A stretch of DNA of 64,000 nucleotides from Prosthecobacter vanneervenii. GTDB lineage: Bacteria > Verrucomicrobiota > Verrucomicrobiia > Verrucomicrobiales > Verrucomicrobiaceae. The translations under genes and the position numbers were made by a program. Below are positions 9,035-18,000 of the stretch, in pieces. The stretch's first letter is position 1. Every line of letters starts with the position of its first letter. Location of the stretch: contig NZ_JACHIG010000001.1 in NCBI RefSeq assembly GCF_014203095.1, positions 1,240,001 through 1,304,000 of the forward strand. Direction: 5' to 3'. The notes under the pieces were generated by a model. The model searched no databases, was not told where the DNA came from, and saw only the letters and a list, made by a program, of their open reading frames with translations.

Positions 9035-10135
9035 TTAAAAGGTGCGGGAGTCCCACCGGGCATTGCGCAAAATGACGGTGGCGGTGAAGGTTTCGAAATT
9101 CAGCTTCTGCGCTCTCAGCCATGCCTCCACAGCGTCGAGATCGGTGGAAAAGGAGGCGGCATCGGTAAAGGAGGCTCCGGCCTGATTGAGAAAATCGACC
9201 GGCTTGTCCCCCGAGCTCGCAGCCCAGCGCGTGGCGGAGACTTCATCCAGCGCGATCATAGTGACGACGACCACGGGAGGCAGCAGATGCTGGGTGCCCT
9301 GCACCACCTCTCCACTTTTGGAGACGGTGACATTCTCCACGTCCGGAGTAGCATTGTTCAGATCGAGCGAATTGTAGGTGTAACCGGGCGCGATCCAGTG
9401 CGCAGGCTTTCCGGCGGCGCGGGCGGAGTCTGCAGACACCTGCGGTGAGAGGACCAGGAGGATGATGTTTTCAGCCACGACACGCGCTGACTTGTCGAGG
9501 TCCTGGCGGAACCAGTCGGCTGGATGGGTGTAGATGGGATTGCCGAGAGAATCGGTGGTCTTTTCAGCAGGCGGCCGGTATTCGATGAGGCGGTAGCGTG
9601 AGCGCCGGGGGATGGAGTAGTCGGCGAGAAATGGGGGCCGGTTGGCAGCATCATCTCCATATTGAATGGCAAAGCCACGCGAGTTCAGCAGACTGCCCTG
9701 GGTGCGCTGATCCTGGGTGAGGCCGAGAGGTGCCTGGAAGAACAAGGCGTGCCCTGGATTTGTCGCTGGTGTGGCGTTCTTTCCTATCAGCGTGGTGGCC
9801 TTGCCGCTCTGAAACTGCAGCTCAGACTGGCGCACGTAGGCGCTGGGCGGCTTGACGCTGCTGGTGGGGGCGGCGTTGGAGGCGGTGTCGGTGTAGTAGT
9901 AGTCCCAGTAGGTGTTCAGCGTGGCGCGTGAGAGGCTGCTGGTGATGAGATCAAACGCCAGCCGCGCCTCGCGGTACTGCTGAGTCTTGCCACGGGCAGT
10001 GGTGGTGCTGCGCCGCACGGTGTCCACGGTGCCGACCATGACGAGCAGCAGCATGGAAAGCAGCACGGTGGCCAGCAGCAGCTCCACCAGGGTGAAGGCC
10101 CGGCCACCTCTGCGTGAATGAGGGCGCGTTTTCAT
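9035..10135 (-). CDS. Verru_Chthon cassette protein C (GspJ-like pseudopilin)
   Basis: 366 residues. The leader MKTRPHSRRGGRA precedes FTLVELLLATVLLSMLLLV: Glu at +5, Ala at -1. The following helix (ARGKTQQYREARLAFDLITS, about residues 47-66) resembles minor pseudopilin GspJ, which has a similar helix and a long C-terminal domain. It overlaps gene B by four bases (ATGA), so the two are probably translationally coupled. It matches the family catalogued as Verru_Chthon cassette protein C. The long C-terminal domain has no motif I recognise. Confidence 0.85.
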   Translation of the reverse strand: MKTRPHSRRGGRAFTLVELLLATVLLSMLLLVMVGTVDTVRRSTTTARGKTQQYREARLAFDLITSSLSRATLNTYWDYYYTDTASNAAPTSSVKPPSAYVRQSELQFQSGKATTLIGKNATPATNPGHALFFQAPLGLTQDQRTQGSLLNSRGFAIQYGDDAANRPPFLADYSIPRRSRYRLIEYRPPAEKTTDSLGNPIYTHPADWFRQDLDKSARVVAENIILLVLSPQVSADSARAAGKPAHWIAPGYTYNSLDLNNATPDVENVTVSKSGEVVQGTQHLLPPVVVVTMIALDEVSATRWAASSGDKPVDFLNQAGASFTDAASFSTDLDAVEAWLRAQKLNFETFTATVILRNARWDSRTF

Positions 10136-10626
10136 TTGCCGGTTTTGGCCACCACGTAGGAGACCAGCTTGTAGCTGGAGGGATTGGCGTCATCAAAGAC
10201 GTAGTCGGCAGCCGGTGTCTGCTTGAGCTTCACCGTCACCCTGCGGAGAAAGGCGTCGTTCTGACTGCTGTCTTTGACGCCGGGCAGGCGCAGATCGCTC
10301 ACGAGGGGAGCCACTTCAGCGACGTAGGCGATGTCATCTTTCTTCCGGCCAGCGGGGTCCACCGGCATGGCATAGGCATTGAAGTAGAAGCGCTGCTTCG
10401 CATTGACGGTGGTGGCCTGGGATTGATCGAGCCTGCCGAGAATCTGCTGGGTGATGCGGCTGGAAGTGGCCACGTCTCCGGCCTTGCGGATGTTGTTCAG
10501 GCCATGCGGCAACAGGCCTAGAAGTGTGGTGATGCCGAACGCAGCGATACCGAGCGCGAGCGTGACTTCAGGCAGGGAGAAACCCTGCGATGGAACAAGG
10601 CGTGGGGAGGTGCTGGGGGTTTTCAT
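10132..10626 (-). CDS. Verru_Chthon cassette protein B (GspI/PilV-like pseudopilin)
   Basis: 164 residues. The leader ends in SQG and the mature N-terminus is FSLPEVTLALGIAAFGITTL, with Gly at -1 and Glu at +5, the clearest prepilin signal of the four cassette genes. PEVTLALGIAAFGI is typical of PilV/GspI-type minor pilins. The short globular domain follows. Its 3' end overlaps gene C by four bases and 35 bp separate it from the stop of A. Expected site: inner membrane and periplasm. Confidence 0.85.
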   Translation of the reverse strand: MKTPSTSPRLVPSQGFSLPEVTLALGIAAFGITTLLGLLPHGLNNIRKAGDVATSSRITQQILGRLDQSQATTVNAKQRFYFNAYAMPVDPAGRKKDDIAYVAEVAPLVSDLRLPGVKDSSQNDAFLRRVTVKLKQTPAADYVFDDANPSSYKLVSYVVAKTGK

Positions 10627-10661
10627 GGGATGTTTTTGGGGGGATGAATGTGGGGGAGGGA

Positions 10662-13600
10662 TCAGTTGCCAAACTTGCGCTTTTCGATGACGCGGAACTG
10701 GTAGTAGTTATCGAGGCTCAGGTCTGAGCCGGTGGTGGCGGTGGTGAAGTCCGGCAGGTCTGCCTGCGCGGGGTCGAGGTAGCGCTCCACCACGGCGGAG
10801 CCCCGGTGCTCGCTCTCAAATTTATCGGCTGGAGTGACGACATCAGACGGAGAGGAGCGCGCTTTGCGAATGACCTGGGCGATGTAGTGCACGCGGTAGG
10901 TGTTTGAGCGTGTGGTGAGGCGCGGGTAGATGCGGGAATAGGGGCGCTCGCGGGTGTTGTCTCCAGTCAGGCGGCGTTTGCTCCAGAAGGTTTCCATCTC
11001 TGTCCAGTCACTGACTTCCTGGTCGGGGACGAGGTGGATGTCGCAGATCTCGCTGGGGCTGAGGAAGGCGGACCCTGTTTTGAAGCGGGACTCAAACTGG
11101 GCGAGCGTCTTTTCGGGGTCGATCTTGTAATACCACTTCTTGCCATCGGCGCTGGACCAGAAGGTGCTCGGGTCTCCGGATTTGGGAAAGACCTTGTAGC
11201 TGGCGGCATCGCTGGTGGGGACGGCAGGGATGCGCTCGCTGGCAAAGAGCGCGTGCAGGCCGCTGGCACGTCGGATGTTAGTAAATGGCAGGATTTGGTA
11301 GTTGAGGTTGATCTTGCCTGCAGTGGAGAAGGGCTCGCTGATGGCATAGGGCTCCACGACGGGCATCCAGAAGTACTCCAGCAGGAGGTGGTCTGGCGGG
11401 TCGATGCCGCCGAGCCTGGCCGGGCCGCCGGGGTGGTTCTGCTGCGGGCGGAAATGCAACGTACGCCAGGGTTTGCCAGAAATCACGCCGGTGGGCAGTG
11501 AGCCCAGCATGACGGGAGATGAGATGAGGCGGTTGGGGGAGAAGAGGGTGTTGTCCAGCGTGGTTTGCTGACCGGCTTCACTGAAGTAAGGAACGCCGTT
11601 GTTGTTGGGGATGATGTTGCGGTTGCCCTCGTCGGGCTTGTTGATGTAGGGGCCATCGCGTGCCGGGCCGGGGCCGTTGTCAAAGTCGCCGTACTTCTGC
11701 GCTGAGATGCTGGCATCACTGGTATAGGGCAGGTCTGGAATACGACTGGCGGGATAGTCGGCGCCAGAAACAAGACGGCCTGAATAGTCTGATGTAGTGC
11801 CGTAGTCGTAGCCCGGGAGCTGGTCGGAGACGAAGCTGGAAAAGCTGTGCGCCAGCCTGCGCTGCCCGTAGAAGCGGTGTGGCGCCCACTGGCTGGCGTC
11901 CACCACGCTCATGGCGGAGGTCAGGCGGTAGTCCCCATGCTTGATCAAGACAGTCTGCACCACGTCACTGCCTTCATTGATCTCCGCCTGTGCCAGGGAG
12001 GCGGATTTCTCCGGGGCGTAGAAGCGCTGGGAGGAATCCTCTGCATCAAAGCCGAAGAAAAAAGCGCCGCGTGCAGCCTTGAAACCTGTTTTTGCATTGC
12101 CTGTGCGCACATCCTGGTTGTCGCGAAAGATGCGGCCGCGCTGGGGGTTGGCGCTGACTTTGGCAAGCGTGCTGTAATAGTTGTTCAGCGTGTCATTCTT
12201 GATCGCATTGACCTGGTTTTTATTCAGGCTGAAGCCCAGGGCTCCGCGGCTGTAAAAAGTCCACCAGGCAGGAGCGTCAATGATGTCGGCAGTGACGGCC
12301 ACATTCTTGTTAAACTGACGCACCAGTGTGGGAGCTGCCACGGTATTGGCTGGAAAGCTGGGCTTGAGAGTCTGCACCAGAGTAGCAGCGGTATCTCCGG
12401 AGACGGGAAGGCGACCGATGTGCCCACTGTAGATCTGGATGGTCAGATCTGCCTTTGAAATGTCCATGGGGACCAGGCCGCCACGCCCCACATTGATGTC
12501 CAGAAAGTTGCTGAGCAGGTTGTAGTTGAGCACGCAGGTGCTGGTGTCAGATCCTGTGCCGGGTTTGATAATCCATTCAGTGTTGCCCCAGTTGTTGTCC
12601 GCAGGCATGGGAGGGCGGGAAATGGCCTCGCGTCCGCGCAGCAGTCCTTTGAGCCCTGTGCCGTAGCCACCGGTGAGCTGGCTGCCATTGTTGGTGGCGC
12701 GGCGTCCGGTGTAGAATCTCTCGCTGTCGTTGGGGAAGAGCTGCTTGCCATTGACGAGGAATTTGCTGAGACCGGAAACCACGACGGTGATCTCGGGCTC
12801 GATGAGCGTGTAGCCCGCGCCCGGCACAAAGAACTCCATCAGCACACGGGCCTGGATGCGGCGGAAGCCGGGCAGCAGAGCGGTGCTTTTGTCGAGCTGG
12901 AAATTCCAGTTGGCAGGCTGATAGCCAGGATGATTGGCATCTGGACCGTAAGGGAAGCCGCCCGTCTTGGGCCAGGTCTTGGTGTCGGCTTTTTCGCCAA
13001 AGAAAGGATTGGGGACAGGCACGGGCGGGAAGTTGGAAAACCAGCGCGCCTGCAAGGCATTTCCCTCCGGGGCTGGCAGTGCCAGAGCCGTGCGGCCGCC
13101 GGGCTTGCCCAGAGGGACGTTGGTTTTGGAAAACGTCTCGGCGTAGGGGTTGTCGGGGTCGTCTGTGTTGTCGGCGGCGCAGATGAAATGCAGCCCCACT
13201 TCAGTGATGGTGGGGATGCGACCGATCCCCTGAAACACACTGCTGCCTGCATTCCACTGTGATGGCGTGACCTGGCCGTGTCCGGGATTCCCGAGCATCT
13301 CCTTGGTGCCTGTTGGACTAGCGTCTGGATCGTCGGCGGCGGCATCTCCGGACTGCCGGAAGTCGGTGAAGGTCTTGAAGCTGAAATTTCGCGTGGAGCC
13401 GGTGGCGTAGCCCAGCAGGTAGTTTTGTGTAACGTTCCCACCGGGAAGACTTTGAGAGATGTTGCCGTCGTACAGATTCGTGGAGCGGACGTAGTCAAAG
13501 ATCTCGACAAGGATCTGCCGCAGGTCATCGCCATATTTGGTCTGATAGTTTTGCGCCGGGCTGGCCGCAAAGCCGGGCATCGGATTTTGCAGAAGATTGT

Positions 13601-15077
13601 ACAGATAGTTCAGCAGATCCTTGTTTTCCGTGATGCCGCTGATGTCCTGTGTGGAGTCGGCATTTTTACGCTGGAAGATGTATCTGCGCAGGCCACCCGA
13701 TTTGCCGCCCTGCTGGCGCAGCGTGGAGCAGAAGGCCACGAGCTGGTCATAGGCGGTGCTGTAGCTGTAGTCCGCACCAGACTGGAGCACGCTTTTGTAA
13801 TGGATGGGCCAGAGCGCGATCTTGGGCAGTCCGTGCAGATTCAGCTCCGGGGCACGGCTGTGGGCGGTGAGGAAGAAGCCTTTGCGCTGCAGCATGCTGT
13901 TGGCGCGCTGCAACGATATGTTGCTGCTGCTGTCATTGCCGACGCTGTCCTGCCAGTATTTGTTGAAGGTGCGGTCCTGCTGGAAGAGGTACTCGTCCAG
14001 ATTGTCGTAAAGCCGCTCCTTGCGGTACTGGGCCAGCTGCACCTGGGCCATATTGGAGTCTGAGTAGGGCACGGTGGCGCTGTTGCTGCCGCCCACGCCG
14101 ATTTTGGGTGTCAGGCCGTAGATGATGTCTTTGTCCTCCTTGGTGAGGGTCTTGCCGGGGAAAAGGATGGGGCTGAGAGCTGTGGTGGCAGGATGGCCGG
14201 GGTAGCGCTGCAGCTCGCCATTGGCAGGCTGGTAGCGTGCATAGCCGGCGTCTTCCTCATGGAAGAAGGTGGGCACGGCCCAGGCGGTGGGCTCGGAGGC
14301 GGTGTTGATGTTGACCTTGGTGGATTCATCGTCTCCCCAGAAGGCGATGCGGCCCACGATGGGATTGGCCGCAGTGGCGGGCACAGGACCGACAAACTTG
14401 TTGTCCGCATCCAGCGTGCCCAGCGTGCCATCTTGGAGCATGTAGAGCCACTCCACCGGCATGGGCAGGCGCTGGGAATCGCCACCGGTAGTCTGCACGC
14501 CGGAGAGTGTGGTGCCGTCTGCCAGCTTGCTGGTGTAGGAGAAGCCGCCCACGGTGTCTGTGCCCCCCGTCATGGCACGCGGATCAATGATGGGAAACTG
14601 CAGCGAGGTGGTGCCGTCTGCCGCCACACGGTGCACGGGGCGGTTGAGATCGACGTAGCGTGCCTTGAGATCCAGCCAGTTGGCGGGAGGTGCGTCGGAG
14701 ATGAGCTTCTTCTCCACGTCCTTGCCACCGGGCACGACCATCTGGGAGCTGGAGTAGAGCTTGTAAGCAGCAAGGAGGTCCCCCGAGGCCTGATACTGGC
14801 GGATCATGCCCGGCTGTGAAGTCCACACCTCGCGGCCCTGGGTGCCTGTGGCTGGCGTGGTGCCTTTGCGCAGCTGCGAGATGGCCACATCCACCGCCAG
14901 GTCTCCGAGCTGCCGCGCCTGCTGGCCGCTGGCGTAGCGGCTGGCTCCTTTGAGCTCGGCGTCAGACACGGAGAAAACCGCGACCATGAAGGTGAGCATG
15001 AGTGCGAGCATGAGCACGACCACCACCAGGGCCATGCCCTGGCGGCTCTTGGAGAATGAAACAGCGTGGTATTTCAT
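10662..15077 (-). CDS. Verru_Chthon cassette protein A (giant GspK/PilX-like pseudopilin)
   Basis: 1471 residues. The N-terminus reads KSRQG then MALVVVVLMLALMLTFMVAV, a prepilin-type helix without Glu at +5, exactly as in GspK (usually RQRG then VALLVVLLILALM). A GspK-like sentence FWGDDESTKVNINTASEP occurs at about residues 246-263, and KINLNYQ occurs far downstream, matching the KINLNTA-type motif of GspK. GspK is normally around 300-350 residues; this protein is over four times longer, the extra length being a large exported domain of unknown fold. It fits the catalogued family Verru_Chthon cassette protein A. Its start codon overlaps the stop of the upstream PATR gene (15074-15077), implying translational coupling. 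Confidence 0.85.
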   Translation of the reverse strand: MKYHAVSFSKSRQGMALVVVVLMLALMLTFMVAVFSVSDAELKGASRYASGQQARQLGDLAVDVAISQLRKGTTPATGTQGREVWTSQPGMIRQYQASGDLLAAYKLYSSSQMVVPGGKDVEKKLISDAPPANWLDLKARYVDLNRPVHRVAADGTTSLQFPIIDPRAMTGGTDTVGGFSYTSKLADGTTLSGVQTTGGDSQRLPMPVEWLYMLQDGTLGTLDADNKFVGPVPATAANPIVGRIAFWGDDESTKVNINTASEPTAWAVPTFFHEEDAGYARYQPANGELQRYPGHPATTALSPILFPGKTLTKEDKDIIYGLTPKIGVGGSNSATVPYSDSNMAQVQLAQYRKERLYDNLDEYLFQQDRTFNKYWQDSVGNDSSSNISLQRANSMLQRKGFFLTAHSRAPELNLHGLPKIALWPIHYKSVLQSGADYSYSTAYDQLVAFCSTLRQQGGKSGGLRRYIFQRKNADSTQDISGITENKDLLNYLYNLLQNPMPGFAASPAQNYQTKYGDDLRQILVEIFDYVRSTNLYDGNISQSLPGGNVTQNYLLGYATGSTRNFSFKTFTDFRQSGDAAADDPDASPTGTKEMLGNPGHGQVTPSQWNAGSSVFQGIGRIPTITEVGLHFICAADNTDDPDNPYAETFSKTNVPLGKPGGRTALALPAPEGNALQARWFSNFPPVPVPNPFFGEKADTKTWPKTGGFPYGPDANHPGYQPANWNFQLDKSTALLPGFRRIQARVLMEFFVPGAGYTLIEPEITVVVSGLSKFLVNGKQLFPNDSERFYTGRRATNNGSQLTGGYGTGLKGLLRGREAISRPPMPADNNWGNTEWIIKPGTGSDTSTCVLNYNLLSNFLDINVGRGGLVPMDISKADLTIQIYSGHIGRLPVSGDTAATLVQTLKPSFPANTVAAPTLVRQFNKNVAVTADIIDAPAWWTFYSRGALGFSLNKNQVNAIKNDTLNNYYSTLAKVSANPQRGRIFRDNQDVRTGNAKTGFKAARGAFFFGFDAEDSSQRFYAPEKSASLAQAEINEGSDVVQTVLIKHGDYRLTSAMSVVDASQWAPHRFYGQRRLAHSFSSFVSDQLPGYDYGTTSDYSGRLVSGADYPASRIPDLPYTSDASISAQKYGDFDNGPGPARDGPYINKPDEGNRNIIPNNNGVPYFSEAGQQTTLDNTLFSPNRLISSPVMLGSLPTGVISGKPWRTLHFRPQQNHPGGPARLGGIDPPDHLLLEYFWMPVVEPYAISEPFSTAGKINLNYQILPFTNIRRASGLHALFASERIPAVPTSDAASYKVFPKSGDPSTFWSSADGKKWYYKIDPEKTLAQFESRFKTGSAFLSPSEICDIHLVPDQEVSDWTEMETFWSKRRLTGDNTRERPYSRIYPRLTTRSNTYRVHYIAQVIRKARSSPSDVVTPADKFESEHRGSAVVERYLDPAQADLPDFTTATTGSDLSLDNYYQFRVIEKRKFGN

Positions 15078-18000
15078 GGCAGAACGGAGGTTGAAAGGGA
15101 ACGACGGCGGCGGAGGCCCAGCGCGGTGAGGCTGAGGAGGACAAGCAGCGCCCGCGAGGGCTCGGGCACAGCGGCGGTGATGTAGAGCACGCCTGCGGTG
15201 GTGAAGAGGTCCGTGCCCCAGCTCAGCGTGGTATCACTGAGCGCCGGAAGGCCGAGGTCTGTGGCGACATTGAAATCGCCGGCATCCAGCGTGCTCCAGT
15301 CGAGGAGATTGAAGACATCGCCATAGACGGGTGTGTAGTTTTTGAGGGAGATGTCCAGCACGCCACCAGCATGCAGGTGCAGCGTGCCGGTGACATTGAT
15401 GAGGTCCACGCTAGGGGAGGCGGTGCTGCCAAAGGCGAGCACGTTTGCCGGCACGGTGGGGTCGCTGGTATTGCCAGTGGCGGCGCCGATCTGGAAGAGC
15501 GCGCGCGGCAGCAGGGTGCTGGCACCGCCAAGGAGTGTGAGGTCGCCATTGACCGTCAGCGTGCCCAGGCCATCGCCAGCCGTGGCGATGCTGGTGGGAT
15601 CAGAGCTGGCACCGGCACTGAGAGTCACGGCGCCACCCACCCCGAGGGAGCCAACCACAGTGCCGGTGCCGCTGATGGCGCGCACGCCGGTGCTTCCATT
15701 CTGGGAATACCCTCCGGCGACGCCCGAGACATCGAGCGTGGCACCGGAGTCCACCTGAACCCATGAGGAAGCATTGATGCTGGCGCTGCCAGCAAGGGCC
15801 AGCGTGCCACCACTGAGGGTGGTCTTGCCAGTGTAGGTGACGGCACCACCGAGCGTCAGCGTGGTGCCCGTGCCGGTCTTGACCAGCGCGGTCTGCGCGG
15901 CAGCGCCGTCCTGGATCACTCCATTGAAGACTCCGGCACTGCTGACAGTGAGCGTGGAGGTGCCGGAGGCGGCCCCATTGGTGATGACCGCAGCTCCGGT
16001 GCCGGCGCTGCTGAGGCCGCCGATGGTTTCATTGTAGCCATTGAGATCATAGGTGCCGGCGCTGTTGCTCGTGGCATCTCCCAGCGTGAGCGTGGTGGCA
16101 TCTGGCAGCACGCCGCTGGCTCCGTTTTTCAAGACGCCGCCGTTATAGACATTGGTGGTGCCCGCGTAGTTGTTGGACGTCTGCGAAAAGACGACGGTGG
16201 CGTTGTCAATATTGAGCGCCGCAGAGGCACCGGCGATCTGGCCGGTCACGTGAATCTCCCCGCCCGTGAGGGTGAGCGGACGTGAGGCGCGTGTGAGCGT
16301 GCCGCTGAGCGTCAGCACGGCACCACCGCTGTTTTTGATGATGCCGCCGCCCACACCACCCACGGTGATGCCTCGTGCGAGGGTGGCGTCTGTCAGCCCG
16401 GTGTACTCCAGCGTGCCGGAGGTGGTGGCGGTGCCGAGAGTGACCGCGCTCGTGGCAGTGCCCAGAGGCTGGGCAGTGGCAGCGGCAGCCAAGGTGCCGA
16501 CCTTCAGCGTGCCTGCGCTGACCGCCACGGCACCGCTGAAGGTGTTGGCGGCATTCAGCGTCCAGGTGCCTGAGCCGTCCTTGGTCAGGCTGGTGACAAA
16601 GGAGGCATCGGCAATCACGCCATTGATGATGCCATTCCCTGCCCCGCCGATGAGCAGAGTGCGCACGCCCGTGGCTCCGGTGGAGTCGATGCCGCCATTG
16701 ATCGTCAAGGTGCCGGACTGGGAGACGATCTTGCCATTGCCACCACCGCCGTTGACCAAGGCGATGGCGCCATTGATGACGTTGTTGCCTGCGACGCTGA
16801 CGATGGCCCCGGGATTGGAGGCGGTATTGACCACGCTGCCATCGCTGCTGATGGCAAAGCTGATGCTGCTGTCCAGCGTGATGGCGCTGCTGGTTCCGTC
16901 GATGAGCAGTGCCGGGCGTGAGGCATTTCCAATGCTGACCGTCTTTGGCCCGATGCCGAGGGCGCTGCTGTTGGTGATGCGCAACGCGCCGCCGGTGATG
17001 GTGACATTTCCTGTGAAGGTGTTCACCCCGCTGAAGGTCACGATGCCGCTGGTGCCGCCGGAGCCGATGACGATGGCATTGGTGCCCGCACCGCTGCTGC
17101 TGATGACGCCGCTGATGTTCAGTGTGGAGTCAGCGCGCAGGATGGTGAGCGTGGCGCTGCCGCTGGTGGGATTGAGAGTGATGTCTCCACTCCCCAGGCT
17201 GCCGGTGGTGCCCGTTCCGCTGCTGGCTCCGATCTGCAAGGTGCCGCCGCTGATGGTCGTGCCGCCAGTATAGCTGCTGTCTGCGGTGAGGATGAGGGTG
17301 CCAGCACTTGTTTTGACCAGACCGCCTGTGCCGCTGATGCCGCCGGTGAGAGTCAGCGTGGCGGCGCTGGCTGCATCCACCGTGCCACCGCCGCTGAGAG
17401 CGAGCGCGGAGTCGATCCTGCTGGCGGTGCCGCTGGTGGTCTTGAGCGTGCCGCCATTGAGCTGGATGTTTTCGAGAATGCCGCTGAAGCCTGTGACATC
17501 CAGCGCCGCGCCCGCCGCCACCTGAGTGCCGCCAGTCGTGTCTCCCAGGGCGCTGGCACCGCCCAGCTTGAGCGTGCCTGCGCTGATGGTGATGCCGCCG
17601 GTAAAGCCCGCATTGTTTCCCGAGAGCAGCACCAGTCCCCCGCCCTGCTTGATGATGCTGCCTGAGCCGCTGATGACATTGGCAAAGCTGAAGTCCTCGG
17701 GGCGGTTGAAGATGAGCGTGCCGTTGTCGATGATGGCCCCGCTGCCGTAGGTGCCCACGCCTGCCGTGGCTCCATCTCCGAGGATCAGGCTGCCTGCGGC
17801 GATGGTGGTGGTGCCGGTGAAGTCATTGAAGCCGCTGTTGATGATGGTCAGCGATCCACTGCCCTGCTTGAGAATGGAGGTGCTGCCGCTGAGGCTGCCC
17901 ACGCCGCTGAAGGTATAGGCCAGCGTGTTGTTGCTGACCGTGATGGAGTTTGGCGTGAGGGTTGTGGTGAGGTTGACATTGGTGGAGCCTGTGGCCGTGT

